A stretch of 24,129 nt of DNA from Candidatus Fermentithermobacillaceae bacterium UBA3951. GTDB taxonomy: Bacteria > Bacillota > Sulfobacillia > Fermentithermobacillales > Fermentithermobacillaceae. The notes beneath the pieces were generated by a model, which worked only from the letters and a program-made list of their open reading frames with translations, did no database searches and had not been told where the DNA came from. A program made the translations under genes and the position numbers. The stretch covers positions 1-24,129 of the forward strand of contig DGDN01000117.1 of the NCBI GenBank assembly GCA_002385465.1, in the 5' to 3' direction. Below, one piece after another: positions 8,837 to 16,709 of this stretch (its first letter is position 1; every line of letters starts with the position of its first letter).

Positions 8837-9571
8837 TCACCTTACCCCTCTGAAAAGCTGGGAGAGTGTCACCACCGAGAGGTTCATGCCGTTCAGCCGG
8901 GGTATGAGCGAAGATAGGTACTTCTCGGCGGGGAATATGCCTTTCTTCTCGACCCTTATCTTCAAAATGTCTCCGGGAGACATGCGCTCCGCCATCTTGC
9001 GCGCCGCATCGGCCTCTTTACCCTTCATGCGGCTGAGGTCCACGCCCGGCTTTATGGCCTGGTATCCCTCCTGGAAGGCAATTGAGACAAGAGCATCGCT
9101 AAACCGTTCGCCGGGAGGGTAGAAGAAAGGGGCCGTCGGGACGGCTGTTTTCATGAGCGCCTGCCTCGCCCTTTGGATCCTGTCCAGCATCTCCGCCTGG
9201 GGAAGCTTGTCGAGGCGCCTTTCGTCGGTGCCCTTAATGCCGATCTCATGCCCTCTGGACGTCACCTCTTTGACCAAAGCTTCTCCGGCTTCAACCAGCG
9301 TCGCGGTCAGGAACCAAGTGGCCTTCACCCCCAAGTCGTCGAGGACCGCGAGGCATGCCATGACCTCATCGGGGCCTCCGGAGGTTACGTCCACAATAAG
9401 ACCTACTTCCAAGAGAGAAGTCTCAACGCGGGTTATGGGCCGGATCTTGGCCGCAGTCTCGAGGGAACTGCCCTGGACCGAAAGACCCGCCCTCACTCCG
9501 AGGACTATGAGGACCAAGGAGAGAACTGCCGCTATGCGAATACGCGTAGCGGGCCTAAGGTAAATGACCAT
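8837..9571 (-). CDS. Membrane-anchored NodB-fold (polysaccharide deacetylase-like) protein, probably not a metal-dependent deacetylase
   Basis: The 244-residue product has one N-terminal membrane helix (about residues 11-31) and then a NodB-like domain, seen in GVKATWFLTATLVEAGEALV followed by VTSRGHEIG. That is the standard spacing for polysaccharide deacetylases. Key residues differ. In place of the TFDDG motif it has IVDVTSG, so the first Asp (D61) is kept but the metal-binding second Asp is Val62. The metal-binding HxxxH after GHEIG reads K113 and E117. The late His motif, usually LMHD, reads LKIRV. All three metal ligands therefore look lost. The start ATG at 9571 is chosen because AAGGAGGG (complement of 9582-9589) lies 10 nt upstream. 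It lies 142 bp downstream of mrfB on the same strand. Its role is unknown; it may bind rather than cut glycans. Confidence 0.75.
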   Translation of the reverse strand: MVIYLRPATRIRIAAVLSLVLIVLGVRAGLSVQGSSLETAAKIRPITRVETSLLEVGLIVDVTSGGPDEVMACLAVLDDLGVKATWFLTATLVEAGEALVKEVTSRGHEIGIKGTDERRLDKLPQAEMLDRIQRARQALMKTAVPTAPFFYPPGERFSDALVSIAFQEGYQAIKPGVDLSRMKGKEADAARKMAERMSPGDILKIRVEKKGIFPAEKYLSSLIPRLNGMNLSVVTLSQLFRGVR

Positions 9572-9713
9572 GGGTGCCCAACCCTCCTTACGACAAGGGC
9601 AAACGCCTCCCAAGTGTGTGGGCTTGAAAACATACGGTGAGAAGAGCCCTTGCCCGGTTAACTAATACTTATTCGGGCGCCCAAGGAGGTATAACGTAGC
9701 CCGTACCGGGGCT

Positions 9714-11042
9714 TCAGCCGTTCGTGTCTTGCCGAGGCTCAAGGCGCGCCATGGCCCTCTCGAGGCGGCGCTTGCGCCTTAAGAGGCTTTCGGGGAACTC
9801 GTCCGCGGCCTCGCCGTGTCTATCGAGGGCACGCCTCACGATTTCCATCGCCTTGGGGAGGTCCCGCCGCCCCAGCTCGTAGCACCTCGCGAGGCTCAGG
9901 TAATCCTCATCCCTTGCAGGGAGCAGGGAGACAAGGGTTTCCAACGCCTCAATGGCCCCCTCCCAGTCTTCCTGCTTGCGGAGCACTTTGGCGAGAAGCC
10001 TTAGCCGGAGGGCTTCGGCGTCGCCCTTCATCTTGCGCCAATCGGGCCCGCATGAACCGGCAGTCTCAAGGCACCTTTTGGCCATTTCCAGATTCCCGCG
10101 CCTAAAGTGCAGCCTTCCCGCTCCGGACAAGGCTTCGGGGTCACCGGCTTCGGGTTCGGCCGTAAGGATTTCTCCAAATGCCCGTGCAAGGCAAGCCATG
10201 TCTACTACGTCCAGAAGGTTGTGTTTCATGACCGGGGATAGTACGGAGAGGTCGCCCTCTTTCTCGTAGACGAAGTAGAGAGCAGGGATCATGCTCCCGG
10301 GGATGTCGGATTCTCTGGTATAACCCGTAAACCTCCGGACTGCTTCCTTGAGGCTCTGGCCGTAGCTGGCCCGCCGGCCCAAAGCCCTCGTCGCAGAGAG
10401 GAAGTCAAGGTGCGCCCTTAGTGGGACGGAGCTCCTCATAGCGTTCATGATGTACCTGGATTGGAGAATCGGGACGTCAAACGCCTTACCGTTGAAGGTA
10501 ACCAGCGCGTCTTTTTCACCAAGTGCCAGTGCCAGCGCGTCCAGCATGGCTTCTTCGCCTTGCCTGGAGGTGAGGAGATACTGGTCCACTGCGAAACCTT
10601 CCTGAGTCCAACCTCCCAAGCCCACCAGGAATGCGGTTGTGGCCGCTCCCATGAGTCCCGTCGTCTCAATGTCCAGGTAGACCCACTCGTCAAGTGATTT
10701 AAGAGACGGCTCCAGCGAGCGAAACCCGTCCAGAGAAGCGGGGGAGGGAGGCAGGAGCTCGGGAAAAGCCCCTTGAGCATAAACGGTACTTATCACCGAA
10801 TACCCGGCCTCATGTCTCGTGCCGGTCGAGAGGGGCAGGGGATCTCGCGAAAAGGATGTCTTGGGGGCCTCTTGGGGAACCGGAGAAGGCCTTTTGGACG
10901 TGGAAAGCGAAGCCGGAGGGGCAGGGGAAGGGAAAAAACCGGAGAGGGGGCCGGTTATGGGCGTAGCCGTCTTTCTCTCCAGCTCTCTTATCATCTTTCT
11001 CAGTCGTTCCAAGACTTCCTTGTCAGGCAAGCCTTTCCCCAC
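9714..11042 (-). CDS. mrfB: MrfB/YprB-type DEDD exonuclease with TPR-like C-terminus
   Basis: MrfB is the RNase H-fold exonuclease that works with the helicase MrfA in a UvrABC-independent repair of mitomycin C lesions, described in Bacillus subtilis. Residues 1-110 are a poorly conserved, Pro/Ser-rich leader. The exonuclease domain runs from about 115 to 290, with the acidic residues of the DEDD family visible: D124 and E126 in LDIETTG, D189 in FNGKAFD, and D278 in HNLLDVVD. The C-terminal 150 residues contain helical TPR-like pairs (GRLHFRRGNLEMAKRCLETA, then VLRKQEDWEGAIEALETLVS). The GTG start at 11042 lacks a strong SD; a nearby TTG could be used instead. It lies 47 bp after mrfA, fitting one operon. 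Length (442) is near the family norm. Confidence 0.9.
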   Translation of the reverse strand: MGKGLPDKEVLERLRKMIRELERKTATPITGPLSGFFPSPAPPASLSTSKRPSPVPQEAPKTSFSRDPLPLSTGTRHEAGYSVISTVYAQGAFPELLPPSPASLDGFRSLEPSLKSLDEWVYLDIETTGLMGAATTAFLVGLGGWTQEGFAVDQYLLTSRQGEEAMLDALALALGEKDALVTFNGKAFDVPILQSRYIMNAMRSSVPLRAHLDFLSATRALGRRASYGQSLKEAVRRFTGYTRESDIPGSMIPALYFVYEKEGDLSVLSPVMKHNLLDVVDMACLARAFGEILTAEPEAGDPEALSGAGRLHFRRGNLEMAKRCLETAGSCGPDWRKMKGDAEALRLRLLAKVLRKQEDWEGAIEALETLVSLLPARDEDYLSLARCYELGRRDLPKAMEIVRRALDRHGEAADEFPESLLRRKRRLERAMARLEPRQDTNG

Positions 11043-11089
11043 CTACCATGCTACCTTCGTCCTTTCTTCCGGCATCCTTTCCGGGGCCC

Positions 11090-13363
11090 CTAATCCCCGA
11101 GACCTTCTTTTAGCACCCTGAGGCAGAGAGCTTTAACCCCTTCGCCTGACTCTCCTGGCGGTCCGACGCATCCCGGGCAGCCGTCCAGGCAATCGCAGGC
11201 TGTTATGAGCTCCAATCCTGCCCTCAGTATGTGAGGTAGCAGGGAATAAGCTTTTTCGGAAAGCCCCACCCCGCCGGGGTAGGAATCGTAGAGATACACC
11301 GTGGGTTTTCCATCATGAGGTGAACGGACTTCCACGGCAACGCCAAGGTCGCTCCTATCGCTCATGAGGAAGAGGGGCGCTATATTGAGAAGCACATTGG
11401 CGAGGCCCGACAATACACCTCCCACCAGCCGGGGGTTCATTGATGAGACGATGTGGTCGGGGAGGGTGAACCACATGGCCTGCGTGTGGAGGTTCATCTC
11501 GGGGATGGCTATTTGGCCCCAACCTACGTTTTCATTTGTGTACATCTTCATCTTCTTGTAGATGGTGGCCAGGGCAGTTACCGAGACTTCGCCGAACCTC
11601 GGACGGAGGAACCCTTCCTCATCGGCCTTATCAACCGACATTACCCTGATGCCTACTGCCAGGTTGGCATCCGTGTAATAGTCTACTTTCACCTTCTTGA
11701 CATAGGCCTTCTTTGCGTCATAGTCCAGACGGTTCACGTGGTACTGCTCCCCCTGGTGCATGTAAATAGCCTGTTCGTGGATTAGCATGGGGGCGGCGAA
11801 CCAGTCGACTTCACCGATGACCTCAGCCCCGTTTGTCTGGTCTATGACCACGAAGTTATCCGACGAGGCAGAGCGGAGGCTCACACCCGCCGCGGGGAAC
11901 GACTCTGAAGACCAGTACCACCTTCCGCCGGAGAGGTTGATTATGCCCTGGTCCTTAAGGTGCTCGAGGTAAGCCGATATATCCCTTCCGGCGAACAACC
12001 TCTCTTCCTCGCTGTCTCTGAAAGGGAGCTCATAGGCGGCGCATTTTACGTGTTCGCCCAGTATATACGGATTGTCGGGGTTGATGAGCCCGTACTCGGC
12101 CGTCTGGCCGAAGAAGTAATCCGGGTTCCTCACGATAAACTGGTCAAGGGGACCCGGTCCGGCTACAAGGACGGCCGCTGCCACGCCCGACCGCCTGCCC
12201 GCGCGGCCGGCCTGTTGCCACGTGCTGGCGATCGTTCCCGGGTAACCCGCCATGATGGCGCAGTCTAGGTTTCCTATGTCTATCCCCAGTTCTAAGGCGT
12301 TTGTAGCGGCGACACCTATGATCTTGCCCTCACGCAGGCCTTTTTCGATTTCCCTGCGCTCGTTCGGAAGGTAGCCGCCTCTGTATCCTCGTATCCTGTC
12401 TTTATGTAGTCGCTCCCTGTAGGAATTCCTAAGGTACTGCACCAAGAGCTCTACGGCAATCCTCGACCTGGCAAAAACGATGGTCTGGACGCCTCCGGCT
12501 ATAAACCTGGAGGCTATTTTTGAGGATGCATCTATGGCCGATTGCCTCACCGAACCGTCGGGGGTGAGCGCAGGCGGGTTCCAGAATATGAAGATCTTCT
12601 CGCTTGTGGGGGCGCCGCTCTTATCTACAACGGCGCAAGGCGCGCCCACCATGGTTTCGGCCAGCTCGCCCGGGTTGGCGATGGTGGCGGAGGCCAAGAT
12701 AAACTGAGGGCTCGCTCCGTAGAAGCCGGCAAGCCGCTTAAGGCGCCTCAGCACGTTGGTCACGTGGCTCCCGAAGACTCCGCGGTAGCCGTGCATCTCA
12801 TCTACAATGACGTACTTTAGCCCCGAAAAAAGCTTCACCCAAGTCGGATGATGGGGGAGGATGGCCTGGTGGAGCATGTCGGGGTTAGTGATTATTATCT
12901 GGCCTACTTCCTTTGCCAGCCGCCTCTTTGTAGGAGGCGTGTCCCCGTCAAAGGTGAAGCTCTCGACCGCAAAGTTCCCCCTTTTCCTTAGGTCCGCAAG
13001 TTCGGCCAGCTGGTCTTGGGCCAAGGCCTTGGTCGGAAATATGTAGAGGGCTCTCGACTCGGGATCTTTCAAGACGCTGTCCAAGACCGGGAGGTTGTAG
13101 CACAAGGTTTTCCCGGAAGCCGTAGGAGTCACCACACACACGTTCTTTCCGGCCCGGACGAAGTCATAAGCCTCTCTTTGGTGCGTGTACAACCTGGCTA
13201 TGCCTTTGGACGCAAGCGCTTCCTTAAGCTTCGGGTGTATATCTTCTGGGATGGGCGAATACCGGCCCTCTCTCTCCGGGATCTTGTGCCAGGCCGTTAT
13301 CCCCGAGAGAAATCTGGGATCGGCCCTGAGTTCATCGAGCACTGAAAGGACGTCTTTTTTCAT
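11090..13363 (-). CDS. mrfA: MrfA/YprA-type superfamily 2 DNA helicase with DUF1998 zinc-binding end
   Basis: MrfA is a 3'-5' DNA helicase that acts with MrfB in excision of mitomycin-type DNA damage. The 757-residue protein shows Walker A PTASGKT (80-86), DEMH as motif II (188-191), motif III ASAT, and the C-terminal RecA-like domain with QAGRAGRRSG as motif VI. The last 100 residues fit DUF1998, including four cysteines at 723, 725, 729 and 732 (ACDCLDGCPGC) that should bind a metal; the related Hrq1 helicases have the same arrangement. The ATG has GGAG only 3 nt upstream, a weak arrangement for its SD. It is the first gene of a minus-strand unit with mrfB, divergent from the amidase. I saw no complete LexA site upstream. 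Confidence 0.94.
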   Translation of the reverse strand: MKKDVLSVLDELRADPRFLSGITAWHKIPEREGRYSPIPEDIHPKLKEALASKGIARLYTHQREAYDFVRAGKNVCVVTPTASGKTLCYNLPVLDSVLKDPESRALYIFPTKALAQDQLAELADLRKRGNFAVESFTFDGDTPPTKRRLAKEVGQIIITNPDMLHQAILPHHPTWVKLFSGLKYVIVDEMHGYRGVFGSHVTNVLRRLKRLAGFYGASPQFILASATIANPGELAETMVGAPCAVVDKSGAPTSEKIFIFWNPPALTPDGSVRQSAIDASSKIASRFIAGGVQTIVFARSRIAVELLVQYLRNSYRERLHKDRIRGYRGGYLPNERREIEKGLREGKIIGVAATNALELGIDIGNLDCAIMAGYPGTIASTWQQAGRAGRRSGVAAAVLVAGPGPLDQFIVRNPDYFFGQTAEYGLINPDNPYILGEHVKCAAYELPFRDSEEERLFAGRDISAYLEHLKDQGIINLSGGRWYWSSESFPAAGVSLRSASSDNFVVIDQTNGAEVIGEVDWFAAPMLIHEQAIYMHQGEQYHVNRLDYDAKKAYVKKVKVDYYTDANLAVGIRVMSVDKADEEGFLRPRFGEVSVTALATIYKKMKMYTNENVGWGQIAIPEMNLHTQAMWFTLPDHIVSSMNPRLVGGVLSGLANVLLNIAPLFLMSDRSDLGVAVEVRSPHDGKPTVYLYDSYPGGVGLSEKAYSLLPHILRAGLELITACDCLDGCPGCVGPPGESGEGVKALCLRVLKEGLGD

Positions 13364-13583
13364 GATCTCCGGCTGACCCGCGCCTCCCCTCTCATTCCAT
13401 TCCTGGGAGATTACTGGAATACCCCCAGAAACATGCTTGTCGCCGAGCAGCGTCCAGAAAACCGCTCCTTCGCGGTCCGCCGCGGCCCCACAAGGCCCGT
13501 TACCTGGAGTGCCTCGTGAAGCCAGGATTAGGTACTATACGAACATGCCCCCACCAATTAACTGCAGAAGAAGGTGAAAGGCA

Positions 13584-14495
13584 ATGGAAGCACATAGCCG
13601 CCAGTTATGGCTTAAGTCGGTAAGGACTCCGGCAATTCTCCTTCTCACGGCCTGCTTCTTGGTCTTGGTACCTATTCGAGCCCAGGCAGCACCGTTCCTC
13701 CGCATGGGATCGACGGGGGAAAGCGTGGAAATGCTCCAGAACACTCTTTCCGCCTTGGGTTATTACACCGCCCGCGTCGACGGTATTTTCGGGCCTCTTA
13801 CCGACAAGGCGGTGAGGGCGTTCCAATCCGCTTCCGGTCTTGTGCCTGACGGCATTGTGGGGCCCCTTACCTGGGCGGCCTTGGACCGCGTAAACGAAGT
13901 CTCCCGCGGTAGGACCGGGCCTCTAAGGGGAAGGCTCATAGTGCTGGATGCGGGCCACGGCGGCGTAGAACCGGGAGCCATCTCGCCGTGGGGCGACAAG
14001 GAGAAAAACTTTACCCTCGGCCTGGCGCTCAAGACGCGAAGGTACTTAGAGGAAATGGGCGCCAGCGTCATCATGACACGGTACGGTGACTACTCTCCGG
14101 GCAGTGACTGGGGATATCCTGTAGACGAGCTCCTGGCGAGAGTCTCCATCGCCAACTCAAACGGCGCCGATATTTTCGTGAGCATCCACAACAACGCCTA
14201 CCCGAAAGATCCGGGAGTCTCGGGAGTCATGGGGTTCTTTAGGAGTGGCTCCTACGAATCGTACACGCTGGCATCCAAGATCGCCTGGTCGGTAAACGCT
14301 TCGTCGGGCCTAAGAATGATCGACGTCCAGGAAGGCCCTTACTACGTGCTGAACAGGACCTACATGCCCGCTGCCCTGATCGAAGTAGGTTTCATGACCA
14401 ACAGGGACGATTGTCTGAGGCTCAGGCTCGAGTCTTTCCAAGACAGAGTGGCAAGAGGCATAGCCGCGGGGATCGTGGACTATTTGGGACGGTAA
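13584..14495 (+). CDS. N-acetylmuramoyl-L-alanine amidase, secreted, with peptidoglycan-binding domain
   Basis: The enzyme cuts the amide bond between muramic acid and the stem peptide of peptidoglycan, outside the cell. A signal peptide spans residues 1-35, with a likely cut after AQA (AQA|AP). A PG_binding_1 domain of about 60 residues follows (about 40-100: GSTGESVEMLQNTLSALGYY). The Amidase_3 domain runs from about 117 to 302, with the zinc and catalytic residues visible: H125 in DAGHGG, E140 in KEKNF, H202 in SIHNN, and E267 in IEVGF. It resembles CwlD/LytC-type enzymes used in vegetative wall or spore cortex turnover, and I cannot tell which. The SD GAAGGTG lies 7 nt before the ATG. The 220-bp divergent gap from mrfA holds a TACTAT (13533-13538) that could be a -10 without a clear -35. 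A hairpin terminator follows. Confidence 0.92.
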   Translation: MEAHSRQLWLKSVRTPAILLLTACFLVLVPIRAQAAPFLRMGSTGESVEMLQNTLSALGYYTARVDGIFGPLTDKAVRAFQSASGLVPDGIVGPLTWAALDRVNEVSRGRTGPLRGRLIVLDAGHGGVEPGAISPWGDKEKNFTLGLALKTRRYLEEMGASVIMTRYGDYSPGSDWGYPVDELLARVSIANSNGADIFVSIHNNAYPKDPGVSGVMGFFRSGSYESYTLASKIAWSVNASSGLRMIDVQEGPYYVLNRTYMPAALIEVGFMTNRDDCLRLRLESFQDRVARGIAAGIVDYLGR

Positions 14496-14537
14496 GTAGT
14501 ACATAGCCGGGAAAACAGCCCTAAGACCACACCATAT

Positions 14538-14570
14538 AAGGCGCCGGAGCATGTAGCACGGCGCCTTTCT
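14538..14570 (+). terminator. Hairpin terminator after the amidase gene
   Basis: AAGGCGCCG (14538-14546) pairs perfectly with CGGCGCCTT (14559-14567), leaving a 12-nt loop. The stem runs into a short U stretch (TTTCT). It is GC-rich and lies 42 nt after the amidase stop, so it fits a rho-independent terminator, although the U-run is short. It also lies just upstream of the rimO promoter-like sequence and would insulate the two genes. Confidence 0.6.
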
Positions 14571-14573
14571 CAG

Positions 14574-14582
14574 TGCTAAGAT
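14574..14582 (+). promoter_or_regulatory. Extended -10 promoter-like sequence abutting the rimO start
   Basis: TGC-TAAGAT (14574-14582) is an extended -10 element: TGn followed by a hexamer matching TATAAT at 4 of 6 positions. The expected transcription start, about 7 nt after the -10, is 14589-14590, which is the A of the rimO ATG. The mRNA would then be leaderless. No good -35 is seen at the normal spacing, which overlaps the terminator stem, but extended -10 promoters can work without one. Confidence 0.35.
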
Positions 14583-14589
14583 AAACGCT

Positions 14590-16056
14590 ATGGGAAATGA
14601 AGGACGCATTTCCGGGCAACCGGACAAGACAAAATGCTGCATAGCGGTATACGGATGTGCCAAAAACCAGGTTGATGCCGAGGAGATGGCGTCGAGGCTC
14701 ATTGCCGCAGGGTACGAAGTTACAGGCGACGTATCGCAGGCCGGTGTGGTGATTGTTCACACCTGCGGTTTCATTGAGGACGCCAAGAGGGAGTCCATTC
14801 AAGGCATCTTCCACGCCATAGAAGCCGCGGGGAACCGCCCTGACGGTTCTACCCCGGTAATAGTCACGGGATGTCTCTCGCAGCGGTATCCGGACGAGCT
14901 CCTCAAGGAAATACCGGAGATCGCCGGTGTCGCCGGCACCGCCGCTCCAAGGGACATCGTGGAGATCGTCGGAAAAGTCCTTGAAAGGAAAGGCAGAGCC
15001 AGGCCCGGTGAAGGAGAGCCGCGGACAGCTACTGCGGCATCACGTCAGAAAGGGCCCGGCGACTCTGTAAGCCCAAGCGACCGGCGAGTCCGGCACGTAG
15101 GGGAGCCGGGGAGGGGAGCCCCTGGGGGAGAAGGGTCTCTCCGTTTCGATCCCTACCTCACGAAGCCTTGGGCCTATCTCAGAGTGGCCGAAGGCTGCCG
15201 GCACCACTGCACCTACTGCGCCATACCGTCGATCAGGGGGCCCTTGAGATCGCGCCCTGAAGACGAGATCCTTGCCGAGGCGCGGCACCTTTCTTCGCTG
15301 GGAGTCGTGGAGATCAACTTGATAGCCCAGGACCTTTCCGACTACGGCTTTGACAGGGAAGGGAAGCGGTGTCTTGCACGGCTGGTGAGAAGGCTCAGCA
15401 GCGTACCCGGCATACGGTGGATAAGGCTACTATATGTGAGGCCCGACGGTGTGGACAATGAACTCGCCGAAGCCATGGCCCTACCGAACGTGGCGCCCTA
15501 CGTAGACCTCCCAATCGAGCACGGTTCACAGCGGATCCTCAGGCTGATGGGCCGGCCCGGACCCCGCGAAATCCTCAAGGCGGTAGAACTCCTAAAGAGT
15601 AAGATACCTGATCTATACCTTAGGACTACGGTCATAACCGGCTTTCCAGGAGAGACGGAGAAAGACGTCCTCGATACCATGGACCTCTTGTGCGCAATAG
15701 GGGCCCACCGCGTGGGTGTATTCCCGTTCTCCAGGGAAGAAGGCACGGCCGCCTACAACCTTCCGGATCCGGTCCCGGAAAATGTCGCCCGCGAAAGGGC
15801 CGAAGCCATCCGCCGCCAGGGACTCCGTCTAGCCTCAGAAAGCGGCGCGACCATGACGGGGAAGGAAATCGACGTGATTTTGGAGAGGCCTTCTTCGCGC
15901 CCCGGGTACTGGATAGGACGCGGCCCCCACCAGGCCCCCGAAGTCGACGGCGTGACCTATGTGAAGACCCAGAGCGACGGAGAAGGCTCAATGGTCCGCG
16001 CCCGGGTGACCTCGTCGGGCATCCTCACCCTCTTCGCCCAGGAAACACCCGTCTAG
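14590..16056 (+). CDS. rimO: Ribosomal protein S12 methylthiotransferase RimO
   Basis: RimO adds a methylthio group to an aspartate of ribosomal protein S12, using radical SAM chemistry and two iron-sulfur clusters. The N-terminal UPF0004 domain has cluster-binding cysteines C23 (YGCAKNQVDAEE), C59 (VHTCGF) and C95 (VTGCLSQRYP). The radical SAM CxxxCxxC is C203, C207 and C210 (GCRHHCTYC). A C-terminal TRAM-like domain occupies about 420-485. YGCAKNQVDAEE and YVDLPIEHGS favour RimO over MiaB or MtaB, whose signatures differ. At 488 residues it is longer than the usual approximately 440, because a Gly/Arg/Ser-rich segment lies between the two domains (about 136-184). There is no SD before the ATG; see the leaderless promoter proposal. 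Spacing to the next promoter is 43 nt. Confidence 0.92.
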   Translation: MGNEGRISGQPDKTKCCIAVYGCAKNQVDAEEMASRLIAAGYEVTGDVSQAGVVIVHTCGFIEDAKRESIQGIFHAIEAAGNRPDGSTPVIVTGCLSQRYPDELLKEIPEIAGVAGTAAPRDIVEIVGKVLERKGRARPGEGEPRTATAASRQKGPGDSVSPSDRRVRHVGEPGRGAPGGEGSLRFDPYLTKPWAYLRVAEGCRHHCTYCAIPSIRGPLRSRPEDEILAEARHLSSLGVVEINLIAQDLSDYGFDREGKRCLARLVRRLSSVPGIRWIRLLYVRPDGVDNELAEAMALPNVAPYVDLPIEHGSQRILRLMGRPGPREILKAVELLKSKIPDLYLRTTVITGFPGETEKDVLDTMDLLCAIGAHRVGVFPFSREEGTAAYNLPDPVPENVARERAEAIRRQGLRLASESGATMTGKEIDVILERPSSRPGYWIGRGPHQAPEVDGVTYVKTQSDGEGSMVRARVTSSGILTLFAQETPV

Positions 16057-16099
16057 CAGGGAGCTACCACACCTTCCCATAGGAGCGTCGCCTTACTCT

Positions 16100-16108
16100 T
16101 GGTATAAT
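16100..16108 (+). promoter_or_regulatory. Extended -10 promoter with perfect TATAAT
   Basis: TGG-TATAAT (16100-16108) is a perfect extended -10 (TGnTATAAT). I see no good -35 at 16-18 nt spacing. Transcription would start near 16115, which is downstream of the ATG at 16110. The next gene must therefore begin further in, consistent with its TTG start at 16179 and a leader of about 64 nt. This is the best promoter candidate for the block running to thpR. Confidence 0.6.
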
Positions 16109-16178
16109 TATGTCAACTATTTGCTCAATGGGGTTTTTCACCACGAAGGCAGATATTGAGGAAGAGGAGGGCCAAGGA

Positions 16179-16709
16179 TTGTCAAGAGGGTTCAGGTGGA
16201 TATACGTGGCGGCTCTGGCGGTCATCACCCTGACCGTACTCAGCGTTTCCTACTCTTCCTACGAAAAAGTCGGCGTGAGGAGGCCGCTTATGGGCGAATT
16301 GAGCGCCCACAGCGATGTAGCAGGAGCATCTTTGGAGAGAGAAGGACCGGTGACGGTCGTTCACATAGAGCTCAAGAAAGTCCCGGATCTCGCCAAGACG
16401 TACAAAGACCTGGAAAGGGTCGTGAGCAAGCATCTGGGCACGGCGCCTTACCGTATTGAAATCGAAGACGCCGGGACGCCGGCCCTCGAGGACGCCTATC
16501 ACTCGATCCACTTCTACGTCGAGGAAGCTTCGATGAGGGGTACTTTCGGCGAGATGATCCGTGAGTCATCTCCCAAGCTGGAAGAGGCGGGTTGTGAGTA
16601 CAAGATCTCAGTAGACGGGGAGCACATCTACGTCCAGATAGCCAGGGAAGGGGCATATCTTTACAGGATCGTGGACCAGAGGCCGCAGAGAGGGGGAGCC
16701 GGGGCATGA
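16179..16709 (+). CDS. Hypothetical single-pass membrane protein with extracytoplasmic domain, coupled to an FtsH-like protease
   Basis: I do not recognise the family. The TTG at 16179 is chosen as start because GAGGAGGG (16164-16171) lies 7 nt upstream. The alternative ATG at 16110 lies before the expected transcription start and has no SD. The 176-residue product begins MSRGFRW, then has one membrane helix at about residues 8-26 (YVAALAVITLTVLSVSYSS). With arginines before the helix, the remaining 150 residues should be outside the membrane. That domain is mixed, with strand-like stretches such as GPVTVVHIELKKV, YRIEIEDAG and HIYVQIARE, and the helix-prone LAKTYKDLERVVSKHLG. This could be an alpha/beta sensor or binding domain. 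It has a single cysteine (AGCEYKI) and no catalytic motif. Its TGA overlaps the ATG of the next gene (ATGA), so the two are very likely translated together. Confidence 0.75.
   Translation: MSRGFRWIYVAALAVITLTVLSVSYSSYEKVGVRRPLMGELSAHSDVAGASLEREGPVTVVHIELKKVPDLAKTYKDLERVVSKHLGTAPYRIEIEDAGTPALEDAYHSIHFYVEEASMRGTFGEMIRESSPKLEEAGCEYKISVDGEHIYVQIAREGAYLYRIVDQRPQRGGAGA

Noticed and set aside
9614..9713. Terminator between mrfB and the NodB-like gene
   Set aside because: On the minus strand AGCCC-CGGTAC-GGGCT could pair, but the stem is only 5 bp and no U-run follows.
13364..13583. LexA site in the mrfA/amidase divergent gap (CGAACATGC at 13540-13548)
   Set aside because: Only one half-site matches and no second half is found at the right spacing. 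The AACATGC repeat at 13427-13433 is likely chance.
16110..16178. ATG at 16110 as start of the small membrane protein
   Set aside because: It lies upstream of the transcription start predicted from TATAAT at 16103-16108, and has no SD, unlike TTG 16179.
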